64,000 bases of DNA, from the NCBI GenBank assembly GCA_002794735.1, contig NBAZ01000021.1:282610-346609 (forward strand), read 5' to 3'. Each line of letters opens with the position of its first letter. Within the stretch, counting starts at the first letter, position 1. Source of the stretch: Pyrrhoderma lamaoense (Eukaryota; Basidiomycota; Agaricomycetes; Hymenochaetales; Hymenochaetaceae). The position numbers were made by a program, and so were the translations under genes. Below the pieces are notes generated by a model. It was not told the origin of the DNA. It saw nothing but the letters and a program-made list of their open reading frames with translations, and did not search any database. This document shows positions 51,112-62,885 of this stretch, in pieces.

Positions 51112-52406
51112 ATTGTAATTCCTAACTCTATAGATAATGTGTGAAGTCGAACTTTCTTCTATTTATTATAGTATAGTCGCTTCACACTAGTTATAATAAC
51201 TGTAATGTGCTAAATCCACAATGATCACGTACTTCAATATTATATAAACCATCATACCTACTAGAAGAAATAGCGCGTGTATTTGAGCCGTGTAACGAGG
51301 TCATGTAATGAGTAGTTAAAATAAGAATAATCCCTTTGATACAGCTATAGTCATAATATTTCTATATCTTTGAGTATGATTAGGAAAGCATCACCCCTCA
51401 TTACTCCCGTCTTCCAAACGATCTTGCAATTATATACTTCAAATTTGTAAATGTCCACATTAAGAGACTTACATTTGATAGGAGTATTCATCGCAATCAT
51501 AGGAAGCTTTACTGTTCCTAACCTCGGAACATTATTAGAAACAGGAGAGCGCCGAGGAATTCAGCTACGACTATACCCGGTTACATTAAATATGATACAA
51601 TGCAACAGAGAAAGCACTGTGCTGAAATAATCAATATCAATAATCATACTGTCTATTGACGCGAAATATCTATGACGCGGTAAGAAAGGAATGGGCCAAG
51701 TAATTATACGTTCCGGCGTTAGAGGAACGGGTGAAGGGACAAATAATTGGAGGGTTACAAGCGGTCAGGTTGAAGTGAAAACGGAGCAGATATAATTTAG
51801 ATCCGATTCGGTATGCATGTGCAGCTTGCATACCCGTATCAGTGATTCCAGGACACGATTGATGAGGGAATTGATACGATACAGGTATTTTGCATGCTGC
51901 AAGAGTCATCATGAATTGGGATGTAGTAGTTTACATGTCCTTTTCTGTTGTGCTTGCATATACGTGTACATGTACATGTACAGACATGAGATATTAGTAT
52001 TATATTGAAGCTTTTCCCCGGATTTTCAACCCTGAAAGTGAATATTCTACTGAGAAGGTGATCGGGGTTATTGATCGGTGGCCGTTGTGCAACCGAGGGG
52101 CCGTGAGATGAATTCCTCTTGTCCATCTCCCATGAACTCAAACATTAATCATATACAGAATGTTCTTCTTCAAGATCCCTTCTCACAACGCGCCTCTCAC
52201 TTTCTCTTTACAGCACATCGTTGGCTGATCTACGACAGCGGCGGTGGCGAGAATAGCAACGACAGCAGCTGGTTCTACGATATTTTTAGTAACACTTGAC
52301 CTTTTTATGTCTTTGGCAAGCTACGCTACTCGTGCACACGTCGTATAGCGCATGCTCGGATCTTTTATCCTACTTTTGAACCCAACCACGAACTTGTAAA
52401 TCCAGT
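51112..52406. other. Intergenic, no supported gene
   Basis: AT-rich region. A small alternating-purine/pyrimidine palindrome-like run (tacgtgtacatgtacatgta) occurs at about 51960-51980. No conserved coding sequence is seen. Confidence 0.4.
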
Positions 52407-55400
52407 ATGGCGTCCTCTCGTGCTCGCTCTCGTTCTCTTCCGCACCCGCAGTTGCAAGCACCACCTACAGCCCCTCCAGATATTCCTTTACCACCGCTAC
52501 CTCCAGGTGCGGCTCCACCAGCTCACTTTCCGGCTTACCCAACTCGAAAGTCACTAGGAATAGCTAGAGAGAGTAAAATGACTAGACTAGAGGCTCTCGG
52601 ATTTCGGCCCAATGCGAGTGGTACGGTGGAAGGGTATACGTCCCAGCCCACATTAATTAGAGTTTTGGATGACAGTAAGGACGCAGTAACGTGTGTATCC
52701 CCAAACAAATCATCTTTATATATAGCCCATGTTTCTTGCTTCTAAGTCTAGGAGCAAATCACCGATATCGCTTCTTTGACTTTTTGATTTTTTCTTCTTT
52801 CACTTCTTTATCATCTGTTTGTTCCTCCTATATTCGGGTTTTATCCCATCTATCGTCGCAACCATCCTCTTTGCTAATTTTTGTCTAAATATACTGCTCC
52901 GTTAACTGAAATGCGCTTTATTAGTTCTCAGTCATCAAATACCGGAAATATTAGGAACAACACCACCTTGAGCAATAGCCCTCAAGGAACAGAGTTTCAG
53001 AAAACTGGTAATATTCAAGAAAATGACAATAGGTACTACCTTTAGTCTAAAATAACTAGATGAAGTAAATGACTCGTGATAGTTCTTCAATACTTAAAGG
53101 TCAATGCTATCAGTCTATGCCTCAACCATCTATGAGTAACTTGTCAAGGCAAATGCCACAGGGCCAAGATATCCCCTATACGAAACCGAAGGGCTTTCTG
53201 GGTCGCTTATCGTCACGCTTAACCATCTATCGTACCGTATCCTCTCCCGCTTTGCGCTTCAAATTCAATCCATCAACAGAGGCCTCAGATTCACCACTGG
53301 TTACCAAAGATTCATCCTCCTCATCACCTTATTTGATATCAACTGAATCTTCAAGCTCCTCTCGTACAACTGTGATTCCTCATACACCAGTCCCTCAATC
53401 TCCTGAGCTCCGATGTAACCCATCGCCTTCCTCAACTCCTTTTTTGCATGACTCCGTGGATGCAACACTGACTCCTCTAAGCTTGCCCCGTGCTCATGGT
53501 GGACCTCCTAAATTGCTTTCGAAACAATCTTCCCTCCTAAATCCAAAAGCTGCTTTCTCAGCTCTCTCAAACCGACGAAGAGAAGCTGCTGCGCAAAAAG
53601 CGATAGCTGAGCAGCGTGCGACTGATGCACGACGCGCAAGAGCTTTACAGTTTTCTGGACTCTTAGGGGAAAGTCGGAGATACTCCATAACTATGTTCGA
53701 TGATACCGTGACTGAAGATGTAGTTAAGGAAGATCCGTTTGCTGCAGGTCCCATGCAGGTTTCGACCGCTAAAAACGGTGATGACTCTGAAAAGGATCCG
53801 AGTGCAGCGGAGTTATTAGCCAAAGCTTGGCGAGATAGGAACAATGGAGTGAACCCTCAAATAAATATTGTAGATATCGAGAAAGGCGACAAACATTCAA
53901 ATAACACTCCGGAATATTCTGAAGATACACTCAAGGAATCTCCAATAGATAGTAATCGTGAGGTCAACGAGAAAGACAAGTGTTTGCTCGACACATGGTC
54001 ATTTCCTACAGAGTCTAAATCTAGGTCTGTTTCTTCTGTATCGATGGAGGCTGGACCCAGTACCTGTCTACCAAATTTGTCTGGTACCATTGCTGCGTCT
54101 TGCACTTCTGAGATTGCGTTTTCTTCTAGATCTCTTTCGACTCATGAACTCAGGGAAACAAAAGAAATTGGATCAAAGACTTGCACGGACTCTAAAACCC
54201 CATTATTGACAAATGTCGATGCAACCTCAAAGCTGAAGAGATCAAGTAGTCAGAAGCTCCACATGATGACATTTTAGAAAATGCCGAAGTTTCCTCAACT
54301 GATGATGAATTAGAAGCGGGCATTACTATGTCGAACGGTGCTCATCTTCATCCGCAAGCAGGCGGTGAATGTACTCTTAGAACTCCATCCATACAGAGTA
54401 CTGATCCTACCGCGATCCCTCTTCCCCCTTCTCCCTTCATAACCCAATCTCTACTCAGCACAAACGCTCCTGATCCATACAGTATACCGCTGCCTCCTTC
54501 TCCTTCTTCTCTCTCCGTATCATCAGAGGAAATATCTTCGGATAAAGAAGTTTCCCTTTCTTTTTTCAAGCCGTATCCCCACACTACAAGCCACAAGCAG
54601 GATCTTTCGCCTGGCCTGTTAATTCCTACCCTTTCTCCGACAACCTCAACAAACACTGGCTACTCCTCGGTGTTGCGTACACCTAGCACGTCTAGCACTG
54701 GCCACAGCCCCGCTTCGCGAAGGCGCAATCCTGTTCCTCACGAGAACGACGAGAGCATCGAAGATGGTCTGAAGTCCATGCCTACTAAAGAGATTAAAGG
54801 CACATCAGAGAGGGGTTTGAAGCACTATAGGATGGAATTTAATAGCAACAATCCTCACGAATTTGGCACACTTATGGGTGTAGAAGAGGAGTCCGATTCG
54901 CTATCACCCTTACCATATTGGCATTCAAGAGTGGAAGGCACTCACCCGAGCGGAAACGTCGCAGTCAGTGATGAAGGGCGAAGAAAAAAGATGTCTAGAA
55001 TATCCCTGTTTGGGAGACGAAGGGAAACTAAGGATAGTCTTGTGAGTATTTCGAATATAGCTGTTATCATATAATTCTCGTGTAGTTTTCAAGTAACACT
55101 GTATATTAACTTTCTGACTCCAATTACCTACTTTTCAAAAATTACTCTCTTAAATTACTTGCCAGATGTCTTGGTTACTAATCGTTTTCTCAATCATATA
55201 CGGTATTCTATCTTTGTCGCTCGTCTCCGATGAAACCCTTGGCGCGTGCTTTTTGCTGTGATATCCGGGAAACTTGTTTTGCAAATCAAGCCGAAAATAG
55301 CCGTCCCAGGAGAGCAGATATTGTCATAGCACGAGACACGATGCAGAACAAAGGAGATAACCTTCGTCCTAAGACCTCCTTAACAAATCTTCATCGCTCT

Positions 55401-55754
55401 GTTCTTGCCGTTGCTTCTGGATTAACAAGCACGCGGGGACGTGAGCATAGAAGTGCTTTAGATGGGTCTGATGTACGATATTCCACCACGCTACCTAAAC
55501 AATCTACTAAATCTAATCAGCTTTTACCTTCTCAGTCCATCAATAGTTACGCACTATCTCCAACGACCCCCTCTTTTTCAGGGGAAGGGTCTAACTCCAG
55601 GATGAGCTTAGTACAAAAGAAAAATTCAACAACAACTATGAATGTGACCCCGCTAAGCCCAAGGATGCACTCACACAAAAGCATTATGATCGAGACACAT
55701 GCTATAGAGGATGAAGAAAGCCGTCATCTGAGTGAAGTTGCATTTCTTCTTTGA
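52407..55754 (+). CDS. Large Ser/Thr/Pro-rich protein of unknown function
   Basis: No family recognised. From the ATG at 52407 exon 1 reads MASSRARSRSLPHPQLQAP, PPDIPLPPLPPGAAPPAHF and SKMTRLEALGFRPNASGTV, with a donor near 52674. A probable exon near 52910-53030 leads to the main exon (from about 53069), with basic patch KPKGFLGRLSSRLTIYRTVS, a short charged helix SALSNRRREAAAQKAIAEQR, acidic stretches and repeated PLPPSPF-like motifs. One base is missing at about 54253-54256 where QKLHMMTF must become HDDILENAEVSSTDDELEAG. The exon ends RISLFGRRRETKDSL at 55041. From that donor two continuations stay in frame: a 55166 exon encoding a hydrophobic tail, or a 55347 exon opening NKGDNLRPKTSLTNLHRSVL and ending at 55752-55754. 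Mostly disordered with many potential phosphosites; perhaps a cortical or signalling scaffold, but this is a guess. Confidence 0.65.
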
Positions 55755-57014
55755 TGTCTACTAACGCCGCAGAGCCGGTATAGTATAACTTACTGTTATG
55801 AGCTCTCATTTCTGAGTCAGGTATCCTCGTGCTCAGCGCCATAGGTGACGTTTTCTTTATCCTATCCCTCAACAATAGTTTAAAGTGTAAGTAGAAATTT
55901 TTATCTTACTTTTTGTTATGAAAGCTTGTCATCAGTTTCTAGTAGTATCACTTTATCACTTTATGACTTAGATAGCCGATACAAACTCTCGTTCAGGTCG
56001 CATTTTGTCTATCTTTAAAATTTTCGTTTTCTTCTCGTTTTTGCCATAATTGCACCAAGAGGTTCCTTTGTTTGCTTTATTTTCTACTCGACCTTCTCTT
56101 CGCACTGGTGCATATGTAAATGAATTTGGTGAAATACATTACTTTCGTTGACCAGGACTGCGCTAGAAGAGTTGACATGTAATTATAAGAGAAGCCGTAT
56201 ACGTTAGGATAAGTTTCTGTGAAGTTGAAGTTCTCAAAAAAACAAACGAGCATTTCACGTACTGAACGGTGTCAAGGAAGTAAAGCCATGCTAAACTCAA
56301 TAAATTCACGTAATGCTGAGCAGGTTGAAGACCGCATCTGCCGAAGAAGGTAGACGGTCGCGCTGAGATCATTGGAGTCATTTACACGTAACACTTAGCC
56401 CATCCTTCTACGCACTTTGGCATTCATGAATCGATGAGGGAAGCATAATACCACTATGAGTAAATCTCACTCAGCTCCAATCGTCTAGAAACATGGCATT
56501 ACCTTACATCATCCGGATGAAGTTGGTTCTTTAGTCAGAAAATATATAAGCTTCTTTCCTTTATCTAGGGCTCCTATTAGTGGATTATACATCTGAGTCT
56601 GTCACATACTGCATCTGTAAGATTTTCTCTTTAGGCTAGGTCCAAAAAAATATGTGGTCCCGTTTCGCAACCGAAATGCTTACCAACCAAAACAAACATG
56701 TAAGTGGCCATCTTCGGCATAGCCTTCTTTGTCCTTTTTACTTTCGATGCGGTTCTTCAGATCCACAAGTTACTCAATTCCATGCAATATAATCCTGCAA
56801 ACAAACTATACGTCATGAAACGTGACATTCTCTTGTTTTTATTGTACTAAGCCAAGGGTGGCATATCGCTCCCAAGGACTGCACGAACTTGTTTGAGATC
56901 GGATTTTAGAAACATCGGTTTATTACAAACAGCTATCGAATTCAATATAAATACTCTGCTTTAGAGCTTTGGTGAGCTCAGTATCATTTCACACAAGCTG
57001 AACTCTGCCTCATA
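55755..57014. other. Intergenic, no supported gene
   Basis: T-rich downstream region of the Ser/Thr/Pro-rich gene and promoter region of regulator 3. Nothing conserved recognised on either strand. Confidence 0.4.
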
Positions 57015-59020
57015 ATGAAAACAACTATGTTGAAGAAAGGAGAAGCGTGCACAAGTTGCAGGTATGACATCCTAATCTAAAAAAAAACTCAAATCTAATT
57101 ATTATGTCTAGACGAAGGAAATCGGTAAAAACACCACTAGACTATACTATGATAGCTAGAAGCTGAAATATACTTAAGAGATGTGATGGTGCACATCCAG
57201 TCTGTAAACAATGTGCTTCTAGTGGGCGTGAACTAGACTGCGAATATTCTGATGGAATCACTCCAACTCGTACTGAACTGCTTCAGACGTATCTGAATCA
57301 GCTTCAACGACGAGTCCAAGAGCTTGAGGAACAGAACGCAGCCAACCACGGAGGTGAGCTAGAAGCAAAAGTAATTGGCAACGATGTGCTAACTCTACAT
57401 TTTCTCAGAGAACGTTACCCATGATATTGTATGCTCTATAAGAATGTGATTTGCTAAAAATATTTATTGACCAGTTATCTAGACGTCACTCGAAGTACCC
57501 GTAAACTCAAGCTCATGGATATCAGAAACCCCACCTCCCCACATCCGGGACATGCTGTACGTTTTCTAACATTTTCTTATATATGTGCTTCTTACGCTTT
57601 CTTAGGTTTGATGTTTTTGCTCAGCATCAGCACCAAATTTGTTTCGGATTAGATATCAGTCACACCACAAGACTTATATCCACAGGGCTAATCAGTGAAT
57701 CCCAAATTCATCCAGCACTGTTGAATGCTATCTGCCTGTGGGGTTCACGCTTTTCTCAATCCTCTGTGCTTACTTCTCAGTGCGAACAAGTACTTTATGC
57801 ACGTGCCATCGAGCACCTCCAGGTACAGCACACAAACATACAAAGTATTGAGTTTGGTTTGCAATCTATTCAAGCTAGTATTCTCCTTTGTATCTACCTT
57901 TTTGCTTGTGGTGGCCGCCCACTCGAAACTGACTATCGAGTAAATGCTACCATCCGCCTAGCCCTTGGCTATGGGATGAATAATATCACCCCATCCCCAA
58001 GCGATGATCCAGTTTTACAAGGAGAAAGAGTTTCCGCATTTTGGAATATATTCTTAATAGATCGTTTATGGGCATTGGTGGGATCAAAATCCGCAATAAT
58101 GCAAGTGCGCGGCCATTCACAAATCACTATAACAACCCCGTGGCCTATTGAGTACTACTTGCAAGTAAGTTGTACTATGAAATCATTGCACTGGAGATGT
58201 TTAATGGAAATTATAGAAGATTTATGTACCCGACCAACATGATACACAACCTTTGGCACGGTTCGAAAATGATCTAGAGAACTCCAACGGAAATAATGAC
58301 TTCAGTCTAATTGTTAAGGCAACCTATCTATGTGAATTAGCGAGACTTCTGTCCTCGTCATCGGATATCAATTGTAAGTTCTCTGCTTGAAATCTTAGAG
58401 ATTTCTAGGCTTTTTACTAAGCTTTAATCAGACGTTGATATAAGATTACTTGATGGCAAAATTTTTAATTTCATCTCGAGCCTATCACCTATAGACATAG
58501 CAGCTCCACTCTCATTGAAGTCAACGTCTATCTTCGTTCATGCAATGGCCTATTTTTCGCTGATATGCCTTCCTGAGACTACTGCCCGCTCCGACTCGAA
58601 TGCCTACCAACGATGCGTACAATCTGCACGATATATAATAATGCTACTAGGAAATCTCATTCCAGGGGAAGAGCTGGGATTGACACCGCTTATTCTCGTA
58701 AGTACCATTATTAAAGTAGCTCATTTCTTATCCTAATTTGACCTTAAACAAGCCATCTATTGTCACCTCACTCAAAGTGATTATGAGAGAGATTAACCGT
58801 ATTTTGAAGCTTTCAATACAAGTGTGCCTGGAAAACCCACTTCAGGAGCTAATAGGAGACCTAAACAGGGGTATGCATTGCCTAACGTCGCTTTCTACGG
58901 TTTACACGGTACTCGGTACGTGATAAAACTACTCTTACAACTAACTTACTCACTGGAAAGGCTTCTTTAGACTCACAATTGAAATCGCTTAATGAGTTAA
59001 GGGCGGTACTAGTAGTTTGA
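57015..59020 (+). CDS. Zn2Cys6 transcription factor 3 (paralogue of factor 1)
   Basis: Zinc-cluster regulator. The ATG at 57015 opens MKTTMLKKGEACTSC; exons join to CTSCRRRKSRCDGAHPVC, KQCASSGRELDCEYSDG, with the middle RRKS on a 13-nt exon (57112-57124). The following ITPTRTELLQTYLNQLQRR and VQELEEQN match factor 1 (VTPTRTERLQAHLAQLQIR, VQELEV). The regulatory domain shows ALLNAICLWGSRFSQSSVL, ILLCIYLFACGGRPLETDYR, IRLALGYGMNNI and SAFWNIFLIDRLWALV, again parallel to factor 1, and the C-terminus DSQLKSLNELRAVLVV ends at 59018-59020. About eight short introns are needed. It is the last gene before the repeat-rich subtelomere, so it is the likelier derived copy of the pair, but direction of duplication cannot be read from this window. 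Confidence 0.83.
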
Positions 59021-59176
59021 TATCTATATTACAAAGTATGATAATTTTTTGTACTTGGATTTTATTCATTCACAACCATGAATGTACTAGATATTAAATA
59101 CGAAATAGCTTGGTATGTAAATCAGGTTTACAAACGAACTCGGCTCTGTGAGAACGCTTCGCTCTCCTCTTTACTT

Positions 59177-59500
59177 CGTACATTGACTATCCTTCTGAAT
59201 CGGGAAAACGATCCGGTGTAGGACCAGCTAAGTAGATAGCCGGTCGTAGTGCTTTTGCTAAGCACTATCTAACTCGCCCGAGAGCCCATTATTACTATAT
59301 TTTCTTGCTTTCGGACGTGTTTCTGGCCCATATCTATTTTTTCTTGAGGGTAGGGCTCATTCATATGACCCCTCAATCCTGATAGCCTAAACGTCTCATC
59401 GAGGGGAATAGAGCCACCTGGAAACCATACTTTCTGTTATTACCTACCTTTATCTCGTGTATAAGCCAGACTTGTGGGGCTGTATGAGCCCCCTATTAGG
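59177..59500 (+). repeat. Dispersed repeat, copy 1 (about 320 bp)
   Basis: Starts CGTACATTGACT and ends near CCCTATTAGG. It matches 62245-62549 in the same orientation over nearly its whole length with scattered substitutions and small indels. Conserved possible hairpins: GTGCTT with AAGCAC, CCCCTC with GAGGGG, and GGGGCT with AGCCCC. It could be a solo or paired LTR, a SINE-like element, or a subtelomeric repeat. Confidence 0.75.
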
Positions 59501-59552
59501 CCTGATAATAATAATAATTTCTGTAACGATTCAGCGAGGTAGCCCCATACTA

Positions 59553-59820
59553 TGTATTCCAGGGTCCTGTATTCCAATATAACCGTTTGGGGTAAGTGAT
59601 CCCTGGAATACACTCACTCAGACCAGGACCCTGAAATACTGATAGATGCTGGTCATCGACACAAAGCAAAATGCCTACCTGTCAAATCGTGCATCCGACA
59701 TATGGAAAAAATCTACTGTCCTCATCGACATCTGAGCCAATGTAATACTTTAATACTAAAAATTGTATATATTTTTATTTTTTATTATTTTACTTATTTA
59801 GTAATACTGACTCTGTGACA

Positions 59821-59884
<64 letters not shown>

Positions 59885-60024
59885 CATCTTCAGTATTTTC
59901 TTCTGGAATACACCTGTTTATTGTGATCGACCCTGGAATACACCCGTTTATAGTATGCGGACCCTGGAATACACTCAGAGGTCCCTGGAATACACTCGGA
60001 TATGGAAGATGGTCCCTGGAATAC
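59553..60024. repeat. Cluster of CCCTGGAATACA motifs
   Basis: The 12-mer CCCTGGAATACA occurs at 59601, 59931, 59962, 59983 and 60013, with a near copy at 59913 (CTGGAATACA). Its exact reverse complement TGTATTCCAGGG is at 59553, with a partial inverted copy at 59569. Spacing is irregular (21-31 bp on the right side). The motif brackets the T tract. Confidence 0.85.
59824..59884 (+). repeat. Poly-T tract (61 nt)
   Basis: Uninterrupted T run; equivalent to a poly-A tail on the minus strand, as a retroposed copy would leave. True length is uncertain because homopolymers in this sequence seem unreliable. Confidence 0.85.
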
Positions 60025-60090
60025 ATTTGCCAGTCCATGCGTAACCTCGCGTTGTACATCTGCCCGCACTCTCAGTTTTCCAAGTTCAAC

Positions 60091-61775
60091 TTACGCACCA
60101 GAACGTCTGGAGACCAGATACTAGTACTGTTTCCGCGGCGGCAACAGTCCAGCATGAAGCCCTTGTGAAAGCTCGAGTTGATCTTGATACGTTGGCGCGG
60201 AGATGGATTCGTTGATTGTAGCACACAAAGTCGTAATGGTGGAGGCATATGTGAATATTCGTGAGCCATATATCTCTGCTATTCTCGCTGAAGAATTATG
60301 AAGACAACTCGGCGAGCTTGCTAATACGATGTCTGATGTAGGAGCGGCTATTCTTGGGCTCGAGCTCAAAGAAACCGCAGAGAAGGCTGAGGATGTGGAA
60401 CGTCAAGCGCAACATCAGCTGGGTGAAGCAAAAGCGGGATCAGAGCATGCTGCATTTGAGGCGAAGAAAGGTGAATAACACGCCCAAGATGTTATGAAAC
60501 AGTCGGAAAACGTGAAAGACACACTTTCTACAAGCTTGAAGGTTCTAAGAGATGAACTTGCGGCTGCTATCGCGCCCTCATGACGTGGCGATTTTCTGGC
60601 GCTAGGGAAACTGGAAAATGAAGAAAATGAAGAAAATGAAGAATCTCAAGCAGAAGAACTTTTGACTGAGATTATCGATTGGCCAAGGAAGTCGCGGTAT
60701 GTATTTCGTCTTTCCTTGAAGAGATAGATCTTATTGCTCACAGTCTCTGTACGGCCAATAAGGGAGTTGTGCTTAAAAGGTTGACACTGTTAAAGAGAAA
60801 CATGGTCGTCTTTTGCAAATAGCGCTCCAAGAAGCTAAGGTGGGTTGGTCAGATTCAGGAAAGTACAGACTTTTCTGTTAACTATTTAGACCGGAGCGGG
60901 CGATGCTTACGCTCAAGATCTTCATTCATTTCGAATACACTCTCAACAGATGATTGAACAACATAACGCTGCTCACAAGTCTTATATCGAAGAACTCAAG
61001 AAAGAGCACAAAGAGACCCTTGATAACAAGACATTTGTCAATTCCCAGGCGCTACGCAAGATGTTCTGACTAAAGCCAAGTCAGCTCTTGCTTCTTTTGT
61101 TTTGGTATCAATGCTCCATCTACATCCGAGGTACTTCAATTAACGCGTGAACTATTTTTTGCGGGCGATGAAACCATAGCGCTCAAAGACGTTCTTAATG
61201 CACAGCATGACTGGGTTGTTTTTGGTCTGCATGTGGCCTACAGGATGTGGCGGACCGTACATCGATGGAGATCAAATGTCTTGAAGCAGACGACGAAAAG
61301 AAAGACGACACGATTACTCGGTACGTGAAACTTTTGAAGCTCTTCGTTAAAGTCACATTCCCCAAACTTAGCATACCTCTATTCCGTACCCCCTTCAACT
61401 TAAATTATTAAATTTTTGTAGGAGTCCCACACTGTCCCCTCTTTTCTCTTTTATTCTTTCCATATACATTCCTCTCTCAACTTGTAATACATCACGAACA
61501 ATATTTGCATTTCTCATCTTATGCTGTAACAAACCTGTGTATCATATTTATACATGCTATTATTTATCTTTCTATCTTTTAATGAGACCTTTTCATCTAT
61601 TCTTCGTCCCTTTTCGTATCTGTGCGAGGGAAAGAAAGTTGTCTAACTCGTGAAAATGTTTTTTCGCTATCTTTTTTTCAGGTTGAAGAAAGACATCGCA
61701 CTCTTAACAGAGCAGCGCGAAAAAGCAAAACAGGATAAGCCACAACCTTACGTGTCAAAAAAAGGGGGGCGATGA
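60091..61775 (+). pseudogene. Decayed coiled-coil protein gene
   Basis: No named family is recognised. Coding texture is clear: TVQHEALVKARVDLDTLARR, then MDSLIVAHKVVMVEAYVNIR, LGELANTMSDVGAAILGLEL, KETAEKAEDVERQAQHQLGE and VKDTLSTSLKVLRDELAAAI, all charged and heptad-like, then an ENEENEENEE acidic run. Later exons give TVKEKHGRLLQIALQEAK, QQMIEQHNAAHKSYIEELKK, ELFFAGDETIALKDVLNAQH and, after a 3' intron of roughly 360 nt, LKKDIALLTEQREKAKQ to the stop at 61773-61775. Three in-frame stops at 60299 (TGA), 60476 (TAA) and 60581 (TGA) interrupt it, plus several one-base shifts. The stops, unlike the shifts, are hard to blame on homopolymer errors. It lies between the two ~310-bp repeats. Confidence 0.6.
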
Positions 61776-62244
61776 AGAAATCTGACTGTTTCGGTTTTTG
61801 CTAAATGTATTATTCTGGTTAACTCCATCCACAAGTTTTCATGCATGTACCCCCTCACGACAATCTTCCTGCTGAAGACAATACACACGTCGTTTTCGTT
61901 TCATGTTATTCTCTTACCCCTTCTTCCGCTTTTATCTTGCTTACAATATCTTTATCAATTGATTCATTTCTCAGAGGTCGTTTGAATATTCAAACACGAC
62001 AACAGTTTCTCTGCTTATATACACTCGCTTTCGGACAAGTCGTTCCTTACCGCCAATCCAATTATGTTTCCCTTTTCTTTATACCCCATTCTAACACTGT
62101 ATCTATCACATTCTCACAGCTTTTCTTTCTCGTCTATGAAATCTCTTATCAACCAATGTTTCGAGTTTTTTTTTGGATATCACACAATGCCGACTACTTT
62201 TTCTTTCTTGGAAAGGGGAGCCTGAGAGAGACGCAGGTGCACAA
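61776..62244. other. Subtelomeric spacer
   Basis: T-rich sequence between the coiled-coil relic and repeat copy 2. The open frame 61841-62254 is hydrophobic only because of pyrimidine richness and shows no family motif. Confidence 0.4.
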
Positions 62245-62549
62245 CGTACATTGACTGGTCTTCTGATTTCGGGAGATCGATCCAGTGTAGGACCAGCAGA
62301 GTAGATTGCCGGTCATAGTGCTTTTGTTAAGCGCTTTCTAACTGGCTCGGAGAGCACAGTATTGTTTCTAACCCATTAATATTCTTTCTTGAGGATGGGG
62401 CTCATTCATATGGCCCCTCAACCTTGATAGCATAACCGTTTCGTCGAGGGGAATATAACCATCTAGAACCCATATTTTCTCTTTCTATCTACCTTTATCT
62501 CGTGTATAAGCCTCCAGACTTGTGGGGCTGTATGAGACCCCTACTAGGG
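62245..62549 (+). repeat. Dispersed repeat, copy 2 (about 305 bp)
   Basis: Same orientation as 59177-59500, from CGTACATTGACT to about CCCCTACTAGG. The hairpin arms persist although bases differ: GTGCTT now faces AAGCGC (a G-U pair), and GAGGGG is unchanged. Confidence 0.75.
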
Positions 62550-62885
62550 CTTAGACAGTCTATTGTCTTCTATATATATTGCTCTGCTTTTTACTAGGCT
62601 GCCCACACAATTTTGTAATACTCTGACTATACTACAAGTCGGGTAGGTAGAAAAATACATACTTTTATCTCACGTCATAGTCAGAGAGGAGAGAGAGAAT
62701 AGGGTAGAAAGAAAAGCTCGGAAACAGAGGGGAGTCATGCAAGCATTAACAACAACACATAAAAACCACCCTAAGCAACGGGAAAAAAAGGGAAAAGACA
62801 TCATAAACAACAAATCGCCCGTCGACCGTCCCCCCATCGACAGATTAAAGTCATCTTTTAACCGGGTTTTATTCCTCTCCTTCCC

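Noticed and set aside
59220..59300. tRNA-like hairpins in the 310-bp repeat
   Set aside because: One good hairpin but no acceptor stem, T arm or convincing box A/B pair.
59790..60168. Poly-Phe and poly-Lys open frames
   Set aside because: Direct translation of the 61-nt T tract and the motif cluster.
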